This document shows positions 20,988 to 31,640 of a stretch of DNA of 64,000 bases, one piece after another (positions within the stretch are counted from its first letter, which is position 1; every line of letters starts with the position of its first letter). Both the position numbers and the translations under genes were made by a program. The notes below the pieces were generated by a model. The model did no database searches. It was not told where the DNA came from and saw only the letters and a list, made by a program, of their open reading frames with translations. Source of the stretch: Stratiolaelaps scimitus (Eukaryota; Arthropoda; Arachnida; Mesostigmata; Laelapidae); the NCBI GenBank assembly GCA_019614645.1, contig JABWDB010000001.1:1178001-1242000 (forward strand), given 5' to 3'.

Positions 20988-23850
20988 TATATATACAGAT
21001 CGGTGCACACGCGGCGGCTTGGGTGGTTTGAGCCGGTGGTAGATAGCTGGTTTGAACCCGGTGAAGTAGCACACACGTACTCAAGATAAAAAGAATATAC
21101 AATTCTGATAATACACTTGAGAGAGAACGATTGCTTCTTTTTCTTTCGTGTCGTTGTACTGTGCGAATGCACGAGCGTACCATGCCACAGTAAGTGCAAT
21201 TGATACGCAAACGTTCTCACACGTATTTACGGAAAACTAGATACGGAAAACTAAATGCTGCCTACACGAACGAACAGTCACACAGTGCGTAGTTATGCTT
21301 TACTATATATAGGAGCTACATATTTACAAAAATCGTCTACACCTTCTTGGGACTAAACAACAATTGGTACAATATCAGCCGCTGTTCGCCGGTTGCCCTT
21401 CAAAGTTTCCAACGTGTTGCTGTGTGTAGTTTACTGGTTTGAACGTGTAATGTGGCACATTCCTTGCGCGGTGATTGCTTGGGTTTCTCTGTTTACTTCT
21501 TAGTGTGCTCTAGCTAGGCGGTTTCTCTTGAAATACGAGTTATACCATGCTTTTCATGCTCTTCTCGCGCCTAGCATTATTAGTGGCCATTGGGACCGCA
21601 AAACAGCAGCACACAGTCCCGTGTTGTTGCAACGGTCCCTTGAGTGATAGGCAGTGATCTGTTCTCTTTTCTTAAGGGGAGCCACGTTGTCCATTTCCGG
21701 TAATAGAATTACTTGAGATAGAAAATTATTAAATTATTATTGAATAAATTAATGAAGAATTGATTACCACTCGTAATTAGTAGAAGGTGTTTTTTTTTTT
21801 TTGTGTGTTTTAACTTTCTGCAGCTGCTCATCGTCCTCTCTTTCCATAGTTTATAGTCGCTGGTTATTGATAGAATCGACCTTTCGTCAATCTAATTTCC
21901 TGACATAGGTCGTTATCGAACTAGCTTTCGTTGAGGAAGTCGTCTTTCTTGTTGTTTGTCACCAAGAGATTATTCTAGATCTCGTTGATAGCCGTCTCAC
22001 GAACAGGAATAGGCCACTGGTTGCCTCTTTTAATCAGGGCACAGCAAAGTTATAAGGTATCCCGCGGTCGCACCTCCTGATTCTTGAACGTAACGAAGCC
22101 TCTCCGATTTAGGGCTGGTCGACGATCGGGGAAACGCTTCACTGGGGCAAGTTCAGCTCCAAAATCCATATGGGTAGTGTCAGTCCTGTTAAAAGCTTGT
22201 GATGCATTTTCTCTGCTGCCGATGACAAGAGCATGCGGTACTACTGATACTCAGATAGATCAGGAGCTCGCCGTCGTTACAGACTGGCACCCCCTTCAAA
22301 ATCAACCTGCTCTTTTCGGCCAATTGAGTAATCAACTTGACAGTTTTTGACTTGCTTCTGGTTGCCCAATAACCATAGGATTTATTTAATATTACGAGTG
22401 ATATAAGCAGCGAAATTTTCCCAAACAATAAGTTCCGTCATTCACGAGAGCTGCTCAAGCTGTTGAAATCCGGCTAGCCTATTGTTTTGCACAAACGTGA
22501 CGAAATGCCTAAGTTGACAGTGTTGTTTCAGTTAGTTAGTATATTATTTCGTGCAACTCATGGCGATTTCTTACGACTGCCTACTCGGAACGGCCATGTT
22601 ACAGCATTCATTCGTTGTAGGAAACGCATGGTCACTTTGACACCTCGACCCTCATTAGGAGAACCCCATGGGACGAGATATCGATTCGCTAGGACTGACC
22701 TGGTAATCGACCATCGGATTTAGCCTATCACCGCTGGTCATTTTCACGAGTACAAATTGGGAGTAATGCCATGCCCTCACATACTGCGATCTCAGTTGAA
22801 TTAGGGGCCCATTTCGTGTGCGATGGCTTTTGGCTGGGAGGGATGCTTTTGTGACTCCGTCCCCATCATCAAAGGCAAGCCACACTATGGTCTTGCAGCT
22901 CATTTCATGCACGCTCTCTCATCATTGTCGTTGAGCAGAGCCATTACCCTTTGGCAGAAGAAAGCAAGGAGGGGCTCCTATTGAGACTGAAGGGAACGAA
23001 TGGACCACTTGATAAGTGACGCTCGGGGTGGACAACCTCGGAAACGAGTGCTACCATTTCAGCGATGTGTTGACATAGTCCATGGCCAGCGTTCGTTCCA
23101 TATAGGGCCAACAGTGCGAGCCGTCATAGTTCGCATACTGTGACAATTGCAGTGATGGTGCTAATTACTAGACGTTTGTCTTATCTCTAGATTTTGGCCT
23201 GGTATATTTACAAGCAATGCATGTATTGTGTCTTGTAAATAGCCATAGTACTTGGGTAGTCTCGATCCGTCAACAACCGAAGCTGATACTATTTGAAGAG
23301 TTATTAAGAAGTCTTTTGTTTCTCATGTTAACATTAGCGCTTTTCCTGTTAGCCTCTGTGCAACCCATTTGGGGCCGTTTTTTTCTATCAGTTCGTCTAT
23401 TAGTACCCACTTAATGATATCATCAAGTGGGTACTAATCAAATATGTGTTATGTCCTACTGCATAAAACACTGTATACAAAGTCATCGAGTTCACCACGG
23501 CTCGCGTGGTTACTCATGCAGTCCACTACATTTTCGATATCGGCAACCTCTTCTAATTCTAACATCACAAATCTAAGTGGTATCCCTTCGATACAAGTGA
23601 ACTATACCGAAGACTACAGCTGACTTTGTATATGCTTAGTGTGTTACATTAGCCGAAGTAATATTACACGCCCATCGTTGTGGCATGACCTTGGATGATG
23701 AGGTCTGCGGTATGAGAGATACATAGATGTGAGGCTCGGTGCGCGTAACACCTGATTCCTTATTTGAAATATAAAATAAAATACAATAATCATATAAAAT
23801 ATCTATCGCTTTATTCTACATATAGCGATTATTACAACGATAATATACAT
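20988..23850. other. Non-coding stretch
   Basis: No gene recognised between the mariner and the LINE. The only structured item I see is the palindrome at 23400-23437. The short frames have no domains. Confidence 0.5.
23400..23437. repeat. Near-perfect 38-bp palindrome
   Basis: TTAGTACCCACTT (23400-23412) pairs fully with AAGTGGGTACTAA (23425-23437). The centre ATGATATCAT is itself palindromic, so only one pair is mismatched over 38 bp. The function is unknown. Confidence 0.7.
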
Positions 23851-24210
23851 CACTGTGGATGATTTTTCGATTGGTCCAAGAGATTTTCTACAAAATTCAC
23901 GCAGCATCCTTCAGTAATGAACTCTGATACAACTGCTGCATATCAGGCTTCCAGCCGGGTATAGATCCGTCCGTTTGTGACACCTGTCAGGCTGTGTTAT
24001 TTATGTGCTCCTGCTAGTTTACCTTTTACACTGGTTCAGACACCCTGTCACCTGATGCAGTACTGTGAAACCCACTACCCAACTTCCAGTGCATCGTTGT
24101 GACCGGTTGCTGACGGTGATACCTCTACAACTAGGTGTTTTCTCCATAAGTGACCCACATGTCAACCTGAACTCAACCAAATTCGCACCAGCTGTCGCGG
24201 CTGACACACG

Positions 24211-24219
24211 TATATAAAG
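24211..24219 (+). promoter_or_regulatory. TATA-like motif upstream of LINE ORF1
   Basis: TATATAAAG lies 64 bases before the ORF1 ATG (24275). LINE promoters are usually internal and TATA-less, so this may be host sequence next to a 5' end, or chance. The 5' end of the element is not defined by the sequence. Confidence 0.3.
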
Positions 24220-24274
24220 CAGCGAGTGTTTGGCCCCTCACGATAACGCACGGAAGGCCACCAATAGGTTGATC

Positions 24275-25669
24275 ATGTTCAGCTTCCTGGAGACTCCCTC
24301 AAACCGGTACAAGCGGTCGTCCCCCTCTCCCCCTGAAATGGCCACTCCAACTACACATCGGGCACCCATCATCGCCCACGCCGTTGAGTGTACGTATTGT
24401 AATGGCCTCTATAGCAAGACGCACGTTGCTCGTCACATCACATCGAATACCCCCTACGTGTGTGTTCATTGTACAAGGCAAATCGAACTTGAGGTGGAAG
24501 CATCGAATAATCGTAGTGCTGCTACTGATGCTGCTGATAGCGCTGGTGGGCAGATGTCTCAGGCCGTGACAGCTGATCATAACCACTCAACAGACTGCGT
24601 CATAATAAAGAAGGCATTCCTTGAAGAAATTATGTCGGCGCTGAGGAGAATTCAAGGGGAACTAGAGAGATCTGGGGCTGAGTACGATGCTAGGCTTCAG
24701 TCTATCTCTGACTCTCTAACCCAGATAACAAGCGCAAAATGTATCGACGCAGGGGATCCGTCAACTAAACCCACTGCGATCTGCATCGACGATCTTCCAT
24801 ATGAGCCAACCCAAAACAAACAATCTGGTGCCCCTGAGCTGGAGTCAGATGGTAGAGACCGAATTGCCCTCGTTTTCGGCGATTCAAACCTTCGACACAT
24901 GTCGCGACTACTGAAGAAGTCGATTGGTTTGTCTGAGGAACTAGTGGTAAATGGAAGTGGTGGTGAGACATTGGCCCGGTGTATTGATAAGGTGAAATTT
25001 CATATGAACATTGCATCTGATGTTTCATTTGACATCCATCTTCACGCTGGGCTTGTTGATGTTCTCAATGCAGGGGACCACTCAAAAATGACAGACGCTC
25101 TCTGCTCTCAACTTAAAGAATTTGTAAAATTTTGTGAAGACAGACAATCGTCTGTCACATTTTATTCTATACCGGCCGTAGTTGATGCTCGAAGACAGAA
25201 GGATTTGAGCGCAGTTGTGCGAAACTGCAATGAGGCCATAAGAAATTTGTTCCATAGACTAGATCAAAACTTCATAGACCTAGAAATCCCGTCAGATGGT
25301 TTTCGTGCTGACGGACTCCACTACAATGAGCATGGTTGCATCATGGCTGTAGCTAAAATCTCGACCCTAGTACGGCGTTACCTGCTCCGAGGTTCACCTC
25401 CACCAAAAATCGTAGATGTTAGCGCGCCCGCGCGCATAAGAAAAGGCAATTGGGAGAGAAAAAATGAAAAGAGGAAGAAAAGAGATTCAAACTATCGACA
25501 AGAGTCTCACGCCGAGCAGAATGGCCATCATCGGCGTCGCGGGCATTTATTTGCTCACCCAAAATTATCGAGAAACCGTGGATATCTCCCAAAAGTCCAA
25601 AATTTTCCCCACAATTCTCATATCCCAGTCTGGGAACACCCACCGGACTTCCTATTTCAAAAACAGTAA
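24275..25669 (+). CDS. LINE ORF1: zinc-finger, coiled-coil, SGNH esterase protein
   Basis: Predicted 464 residues from the first ATG. The frame is open a little further upstream, but only from non-ATG codons. A Cys/His cluster (CTYC at 39-42, H50, H54, CVHC at 63-66) forms a likely zinc-binding PHD/C2H2-like fold. Residues about 112-155 are a probable coiled coil. From about 197 an SGNH/GDSL-type hydrolase follows: VFGDSNLRH carries the nucleophile Ser204, HAGLVD is the oxyanion-type block, and DGLHYN carries Asp346 and His349 of the triad. The C-terminus is very basic (KNEKRKKRDSNYRQ), as expected for RNA binding. Esterase-bearing ORF1 proteins are known from CR1 elements, where they help form the RNP. 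The last 200 bases overlap the ORF2 frame. Confidence 0.88.
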   Translation: MFSFLETPSNRYKRSSPSPPEMATPTTHRAPIIAHAVECTYCNGLYSKTHVARHITSNTPYVCVHCTRQIELEVEASNNRSAATDAADSAGGQMSQAVTADHNHSTDCVIIKKAFLEEIMSALRRIQGELERSGAEYDARLQSISDSLTQITSAKCIDAGDPSTKPTAICIDDLPYEPTQNKQSGAPELESDGRDRIALVFGDSNLRHMSRLLKKSIGLSEELVVNGSGGETLARCIDKVKFHMNIASDVSFDIHLHAGLVDVLNAGDHSKMTDALCSQLKEFVKFCEDRQSSVTFYSIPAVVDARRQKDLSAVVRNCNEAIRNLFHRLDQNFIDLEIPSDGFRADGLHYNEHGCIMAVAKISTLVRRYLLRGSPPPKIVDVSAPARIRKGNWERKNEKRKKRDSNYRQESHAEQNGHHRRRGHLFAHPKLSRNRGYLPKVQNFPHNSHIPVWEHPPDFLFQKQ

Positions 25670-28431
25670 CCGCTCCACCACCATTGTACATAGCCAATCC
25701 CGGAAACTCAGTTGTGCCATCCACCAGCCCCTCCCCGTCACTGCCAAACTCCCTAACATGTTTGTATCTTAATGCTCGATCCCTGGTTAAACCCGGTGCA
25801 ATTGACTCGCTACATGCGTACACATGCCTTCATAACATCTCCATTGTGCTGATAACAGAGTCTTGGTTAGGCAAAGACATATCAAATCGGGAGTTATCAT
25901 GTGGGGATCGTTATAATGTTTTCCGATGCGATCGAGACTCGAGGGGTGGCGGTGTCTGTGTCCTTATAGCGAATTACCTGAAATGCTGTGAAGTGAATAT
26001 ATTGTGTGATATAGAAATGGTGGCAGTTGATTTGTACTATAACCTTGACTTCATCCGTTTCGCATGCATTTACGTCACTAACGCCGGAAATGCTGCAGAG
26101 CGTAAACAGCGAATTGAGGCAGTCTGTCAGTCAGTGACTAAACTATGTGACGTAACGAAACCAATTATTATCCTAGGCGATTTTAACCTCCCTGACATTG
26201 ACTGGTGCAATATAGTCCTCTCAGACTCGAACTCGATGGCGGCAAATTTTACAAATTCCTGTGTTGAAAATGGGCTTTACCAACTGATAACGGAGGTAAC
26301 CCGTCCACTTAAACGCGATCCTAATTCTCTAGCCGGTTTTACCAAAGGAAACATCTTAGATCTTCTACTTACTACCGATCCTTTTATTATCGATGAACTA
26401 TCTACTCTGACCTCCCCGATACCCTCCGATCATAATGCGATAACTTTTACTGTACTTTTTGATACGGGTTGTACGGTAAATGATGAAGGTGGCTATGATT
26501 TCTGGAGAGGAGATTATGAAAGCATTGAGGCTAGGTTATGCCACATTCCGTGGAGGACGCTTTTCTCGAGCTGTGATTCTGTAAATAGTATGTTCAATAC
26601 ATTTATCAACCAGCTCCACATATTAATTGAACAATTCGTACCTAAAAGAGGAAATTTAATCAAATCGAGAAACAAGGGCCTTAAAACCTATATAAATAAA
26701 CTTGAGGCTCTGATGAAAACAGATGCAAATCCTAAAAATGAAACCAATTTACGAAAAGCTAGCACCAGGCTTCGCATCCTTGAGGAATCGAATCTTGACT
26801 TTAAGGACTCTAAGTCATTTTTTCGTTACGCAAATAAGCGCTTGAAGGGAAAAGAGGAGATAGGTGCGCTTATAAAGGATGATAAAATTATAACAGATGA
26901 CAAGGCCAAGGCACACATTTTCAAAGATTTCTTTTCAACCGTCTACGTCAAACAGCCTAGCGTGGCTCCTACGGATCTTACCTATCACACAAATGAGTCT
27001 ACGCCCCTTTTAATAACAGAGGAAAATATATTTAGTAAGATCCAGGCTTTACCCATGAAATGTAGTTTTACACCTGACTCAATTCCTCCTATTTTTTACA
27101 AAAAGGTTGGGAGAACCATATCCCAACCCTTATATCTTATTTACTGCAGGTCCTATGAGGACGGCATTGTGCCAGAGTATTTTAAAACATCTGTCGTAAC
27201 CCCTGTCCACAAGAAGGGGTCTAAATCCGATGTCGATAACTATCGACCAGTGGCCCAGTCCTCTATAGCTTGTATTATATTTGAGAAATTGCTTGTAGAC
27301 CATGTATTTAGTTTTTTAACAACTCAGGGGTTACTTGATGAGGCACAGCATGGTTTTACAAAGGGAAAATCCACCGCCACCCAGCTGGTTGATATGGTTC
27401 AAGATTGGACCATTTACATCAACAACAAACAAATGTTCGACTGCATATATTTCGATTTTTCTAAGGCGTTTGATAGAGTAAATCACTCCTCACTTTTAGC
27501 AAAAATTAAAAACCTAGGAATTGACTCACGGTCCTTTTGTTGGATATCTGACTACCTATGTAACCGCTCATTTTGTGTACGTGTAAAAAACAGTATTAGT
27601 AATTGCGGTGCCTGCCCCTCTGGGGTGCCTCAAGGTAGCTGCTTGGGACCCACATTATTTTGTATTTACATCTTAGACCTAAAAAACACTATTCCGCAGT
27701 CCATAACACATAAACTTTACGCGGATGATCTTAAGCTTTACGGCCCGTCGAAGACCGAAACCGAAAGACGCGATCTGCAGAAAGCCGTTGATGCCATCTC
27801 AAGGTGGTGCTCCAAAAATGATATGATTATATCCGTTCCTAAATGTGGCACATTATGTCTATCAGACCCTCACATATATACTCTTAACGCCCAGCCTATA
27901 CCGATTGTGAAATGTATGAGGGACCTGGGCGTGATGGTCTCACCGGACTTAGATTTTAACCTTCATATTACACAAGTCATTCAGTCCGCAACGTTAGTTT
28001 GTAACACACTATTTCGTTGTTTTATTGTGAAAAGGCCGGAATTTTATATGCAGCTCTATAAGAGTTTAGTTATACCGAAATTTACATACTGCTGTGAAGT
28101 TTGGCGACCATATCTTAAGAAACATTTAGATGCTATGGAACGAGTTCAATCAAAGTTCTTAACACGCGTCTCGCTTAGATGTGGCATCGATCGCTCGACT
28201 CTTACCTTACCTCCAATTACTGACCTACACAAACAGGCAGATATGCGTTTTTACAAAAGGTTACTATCATCAAACTCGTATTATAAATATTTTAATGTCA
28301 GACAAAATAATCTGCGGAGTGGACAAACCATATCAACAGTACAAATCGCCAGGACCGAAAGAGTCAATAATATGTTTTCATTTCGAGCGACACGAATGCT
28401 CAGAAACACTCATGCATATACTATGCACTAA
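25468..28431 (+). CDS. LINE ORF2: AP endonuclease and reverse transcriptase
   Basis: The frame is open from 25468 (after a TGA at 25465-25467), with no ATG before the endonuclease. Conserved sequence is clear from TCLYLNARSLVKPG (about 25755) onward. The endonuclease shows ITESWL, GDFNLPDIDW (from 26176) and the terminal SDHNAI (about 26425). The RT shows SVVTPVHKKGSKSDVDNYRP, DFSKAFDRVNH (motif A), GVPQGSCLGPTLF (motif B) and YADD at 27718-27729 (motif C). A C-terminal Cys-containing segment follows. It nicks DNA and primes reverse transcription of the element's RNA. How it starts is unclear: non-AUG, reinitiation or a -1 shift from ORF1 (see findings). Confidence 0.9.
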   Translation, partial: KEEEKRFKLSTRVSRRAEWPSSASRAFICSPKIIEKPWISPKSPKFSPQFSYPSLGTPTGLPISKTVTAPPPLYIANPGNSVVPSTSPSPSLPNSLTCLYLNARSLVKPGAIDSLHAYTCLHNISIVLITESWLGKDISNRELSCGDRYNVFRCDRDSRGGGVCVLIANYLKCCEVNILCDIEMVAVDLYYNLDFIRFACIYVTNAGNAAERKQRIEAVCQSVTKLCDVTKPIIILGDFNLPDIDWCNIVLSDSNSMAANFTNSCVENGLYQLITEVTRPLKRDPNSLAGFTKGNILDLLLTTDPFIIDELSTLTSPIPSDHNAITFTVLFDTGCTVNDEGGYDFWRGDYESIEARLCHIPWRTLFSSCDSVNSMFNTFINQLHILIEQFVPKRGNLIKSRNKGLKTYINKLEALMKTDANPKNETNLRKASTRLRILEESNLDFKDSKSFFRYANKRLKGKEEIGALIKDDKIITDDKAKAHIFKDFFSTVYVKQPSVAPTDLTYHTNESTPLLITEENIFSKIQALPMKCSFTPDSIPPIFYKKVGRTISQPLYLIYCRSYEDGIVPEYFKTSVVTPVHKKGSKSDVDNYRPVAQSSIACIIFEKLLVDHVFSFLTTQGLLDEAQHGFTKGKSTATQLVDMVQDWTIYINNKQMFDCIYFDFSKAFDRVNHSSLLAKIKNLGIDSRSFCWISDYLCNRSFCVRVKNSISNCGACPSGVPQGSCLGPTLFCIYILDLKNTIPQSITHKLYADDLKLYGPSKTETERRDLQKAVDAISRWCSKNDMIISVPKCGTLCLSDPHIYTLNAQPIPIVKCMRDLGVMVSPDLDFNLHITQVIQSATLVCNTLFRCFIVKRPEFYMQLYKSLVIPKFTYCCEVWRPYLKKHLDAMERVQSKFLTRVSLRCGIDRSTLTLPPITDLHKQADMRFYKRLLSSNSYYKYFNVRQNNLRSGQTISTVQIARTERVNNMFSFRATRMLRNTHAYTMH

Positions 28432-28554
28432 CTAATTTTTGTACACCAAATGTAAAACCCCCTTTTGTTAATAAAGGTGTTTTTGAATTGAATTGAATTG
28501 AATAGATTGTGTATCTACTTTCTCTACTATAATAAACATTTAGTCAAACATACA

Positions 28555-28812
28555 ATAATTAGGAATTATTTCTAGGGATCATTGGGGGGCGGGATTAGCT
28601 GGGACCGGGGCTGACATTGTCCCGAGAAAGGCGATGGCATTGCCCCTCTGCACAACGAGAGACAGGCGTGGCAGAAGGAAAGATCCTGCGCGCTTGTCCA
28701 TGGTGGCGCGAATCATCCTATGGTATACCCCTGCGAGGGAGTTCGCAGTGAGAGGGCCGTGCCGGCCTAAGGTCTCAAAAGCAAGGGGGGAAAAAAGCTT
28801 CTCTACTTGATC
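28555..28812 (-). pseudogene. Retroelement 3' fragment, second copy
   Basis: On the minus strand an open stretch encodes SPLAFETLGRHGPL, then HRMIRATMDKRAGSFL and LVVQRGNAIAFLGTM, ending at a stop near 28579. This is the same C-terminal region as the piece at 13.25-13.48 kb but with a cleaner frame. The 5' side is cut by a (TA)n microsatellite at 28825. The 3' side shares the CCTAATTATTGT end with the other copy. It lies tail to tail with the CR1-like LINE, about 50 bases apart, so either one inserted next to the other or the site is favoured. The RT domain is absent. Confidence 0.7.
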
Positions 28813-28821
28813 ATCACTAAG

Positions 28822-28824
<3 letters not shown>

Positions 28825-28872
<48 letters not shown>
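28825..28872. repeat. (TA)n microsatellite
   Basis: An uninterrupted TA run of about 48 bases that directly abuts the truncated 5' side of the retroelement fragment. Confidence 0.95.
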
Positions 28873-28873
<1 letters not shown>

Positions 28874-29100
28874 GATATTTTACCAACAAATGTAACAAAT
28901 TGTAATGTAAATTTATGAAAAAAGTGTTTGATTGATTGTTGCCTGCTCTTTTCGTTCTCTTGTCCCAATAATCTTCCCCTACACGAGAACTATAATAGAT
29001 TCGACTGGATCTTGATGAAATCGAGTTTCGTCCTATCAATTCGGCGGTTGTCACTCTATCCGATTATATTTCAGGCTAGTGAGTAGAAGTTGAAAGGGGA
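28873..29100. other. Non-coding spacer
   Basis: AT-rich spacer between the microsatellite and the GC-rich island. Nothing recognised. Confidence 0.5.
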
Positions 29101-29990
29101 GTGGTGGGGGGTTTGGATTTGGTCCTTCGATGAGAGGGGCAGCCACGAAACGTTGGCCACGGAACGATAAGGCCCGTCGCCGTGGGCCGGCGGCGGGGGC
29201 CGCAAGGTTTGCGGGACTCCATTTACAACTCGGGACCGTCACTCAGTGGTACACCGTGCGCACCGTCCTCACAGTGTAGGTCCCGAAGCGGCTTTGCACG
29301 GGTGTATGTGTGCGAGTCTGCTCCCTGCGGCGCACATCGGGCGCTCATCACGGCGACGGTGTCGGGTCTCTCTGCCAAATGCCGAATTGTCGCTGGTTCC
29401 TGCTCTGTAGCCGTCAGACAGTCAGGCCGTCAGAGCCTAGCTCGCTAGCGGCAGTGGCCCAAGGTATGGAGTGGTTGTACACTGTCGGTCCTGCGAGGCG
29501 CGAAGGGAGCGCCGACAGGGGGATATCAATGGACATCAATGGAGCTGATCATTAAATGTCGCCACAATCGAACATTCCTAGGGGGTGTTCTGCGCTTTCA
29601 TCCCACTCAGACCCAGACGGGACTCATTCGTGAGCATTCGTCAGAGTCATCGTCACACATTGGCCGCTCCACAGTAGCAGTCACTGCTTCTGCTGCCGCT
29701 GCCGCCGCCGCCGCTGCAGGAGCCGACACCACCACCTCTAGCTCTCCGCGATGTTCATCTCGCCCATTGGCCGCCGGTGGCGACAGTAGCGTCCTCGCGT
29801 CTCTTTGGTCCCCATGGTGTCTTCGCGTCCCAAGAGGATCACACATCGAAGAGAACGTAGGGGTAGCGGGAAATGTCGGCCCTAAACCACCCAACGGCAA
29901 ACAGAGCAATGAAGACCAATTCCGTCGGCACAAGGTAGAGAGAGAGAGAGAGAGAGGGAGGGAGGGAGAGAGAGCGAGAGGAACGAGATG
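29101..29990. other. GC-rich island with (GCC)n and (GA)n
   Basis: A GC-rich block with a GCTGCCGCTGCCGCCGCCGC tract near 29690-29720 and (GA)n at about 29937-29972. Open frames occur on both strands but give Ala, Ser and Arg runs only. It could be a CpG-island-type promoter. Confidence 0.45.
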
Positions 29991-30109
29991 AATAAAGGTT
30001 CTCACTTTTCAGAATCCTTCCGCAGCGGTGCGTAGCAACAAAGATGAGATGCAGAGACAACTTTTTCAACAACTTAACGGAAACGATAGCGAATTAAGAT
30101 TACGAAGCT

Positions 30110-30110
<1 letters not shown>

Positions 30111-30142
<32 letters not shown>
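30111..30142. repeat. (TAA)n microsatellite
   Basis: About ten TAA/AAT repeats, ending in AAAACAATAAT. Confidence 0.9.
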
Positions 30143-30143
<1 letters not shown>

Positions 30144-30659
30144 CAATAATATAACGAGTCAGCGAAACTTGATACCAATCAGTCATAGTGTGTGTTGGCC
30201 GAACATCAGGCTACGTTGAGCCAGCCGTTTCGTTTTAAGTCGACGAAATACAGCTTTTTTATTTTCTTTCGCTTTGGCAATAAATCGATTCAATTTATAT
30301 GTAACGCATGTGAATATATTCGCGAAGTCCTGCGTGATAAGCACCTTGATCGGCAAGGCAGAAGTGGATGTTTACTTAATGGTTGTTGAAATGTACAGCA
30401 TCGTTCGCTCGAAATTTTAAATTCTACGATTACGATTGTTGGATCCGTCCAGAGCTACAGCGTTTTTGTGCATTCGTAGAAGTACGATGTGGATACAATA
30501 AATATGGGCCTTTTATTATTAATTTTGTTAAATAATCGAACGCGCGTATGTCTCGCTTGCTGAGCCACTGCTCCGGCAGACCGCGCTCGAGGGCGGCAAT
30601 AATTGAACGTGTGAATATCACAAGTATTCTAAACGTACTATAATTTGGTGGAAAATCAC

Positions 30660-30745
30660 AATCGGCTAGGTTCGAGTTGCGCAACCCGATCACAAATATA
30701 AGAGCATTTAAGCATTGCAGAAATTGCTAGTTCCTTTTCTAAACC
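30660..30745 (+). repeat. tRNA-derived SINE, family 1 (partial)
   Basis: Begins inside the head at the B box (TAGGTTCGAGTTGCGCAACC) and continues ATCACAAATATAAGAGCA, TTTAAGCATTGCAGAAATTG and TAGTTCC. This matches the body of the other family-1 copies. The A-box half and the final TTACC tail are not recognisable. Confidence 0.65.
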
Positions 30746-31050
30746 ACTACACCTTTTTACCTATTTTTTCTACATTACCGAATTATTATTATAATTCATT
30801 TTTTTGCACTTAGACATATAATATATCGACTTTGCAATGTTTTTTTCCTCCTGTCAAACCTCAGATAAACTTCTATTATTTATTTCATCCCAACACCCTG
30901 TATCTTTGCCGCGAAATTATATCACTTTCTGGCCACCCGTTGATCTTGATATGTTTCTCCGCTCTTCGGTTGGCTACCAGAGAGACAGTCAGAGACGAAG
31001 AAGGCACGCTCAAGCAATCAACAATCACCTAATAACTTCCCCAACCACGG

Positions 31051-31100
31051 ATGGCGGCTGATCCAACCAGCGACCTGATAGTCAAGGCAAGCCAGCCACG
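31051..31100 (+). other. Candidate first coding exon
   Basis: The start CCACGGATGGCGG has a good context and opens a 16-codon frame (MAADPTSDLIVKASQP) that ends exactly at a donor, CACG|GTAGGT (31101). It precedes a GC-rich island. With no downstream exon identified, this is only a candidate and may be chance. Confidence 0.25.
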
Positions 31101-31159
31101 GTAGGTTCTCTACTTCATTTCATACATTTATTACAAAAGGTAGACAGAGACGCGTAAGC

Positions 31160-31640
31160 CTTTGTTGGGCGCCGCCGCCGCCGCCACCACCGCCACTCAG
31201 GCGGTCGGGTCGACGTCGGGGTTCGCACGAGGTGTAGCATTCACACGATGCGAGGCGGCCCTGAGACTTAGCCGAGCAGGAGGATGACGATGGCTACATA
31301 ACATTACCGCAGGCGCGTCTACGTTCAGGCTCGGCACTTCAGCGTCTTCCGTGCAGCCCCAGTATCTCGCCGGACGTTGCCATTGTGCAAAGGCAATGCT
31401 GGGCTCTTCGAGGCGCGGGCGCGGCTGACAGAACTTTCAGGAATGTTTGTCGCAAGCTCCTGTAGCAATTCTCATTGTTGTTCTGTGTACTACTTGCTGG
31501 CATTACTGCTGCCGTCAGATGGCGGCGGCGGCGGCGGCGGTGACTCTTCGTGAGAGCCGAGGCTTGCCGACACCTCGGACGAGTGCAGGCTGGAGAAGCT
31601 GTTCGCAGAAAAGTCTTGTTCGCGTTAGGCCGGCTCGCTC
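31160..31640. other. GC-rich island
   Basis: Contains GCCGCCGCCGCCGCC near 31170 and GGCGGCGGCGGCGGCGGCGG near 31520. No protein is supported. Confidence 0.45.

Larger units (their letters stand above)
24230..28505 (+). mobile_element. CR1-like non-LTR retrotransposon (LINE), apparently intact
   Basis: Two long open frames fill the element. ORF1 has a zinc-binding motif, coiled coil and SGNH esterase, and ORF2 has an endonuclease and reverse transcriptase. A very short 3' UTR (about 50 bases, with AATAAAGG) follows, then a (TTGAA)n tail at about 28482-28503. ORF1 esterases and simple-repeat tails are known features of the CR1 group, so I place it there, allowing a related Jockey-superfamily clade. 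No stop or frameshift interrupts either domain set, so the copy looks young and may be competent. The 5' boundary is uncertain, and 24230 is only a working limit. No target-site duplication was found. Confidence 0.85.
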
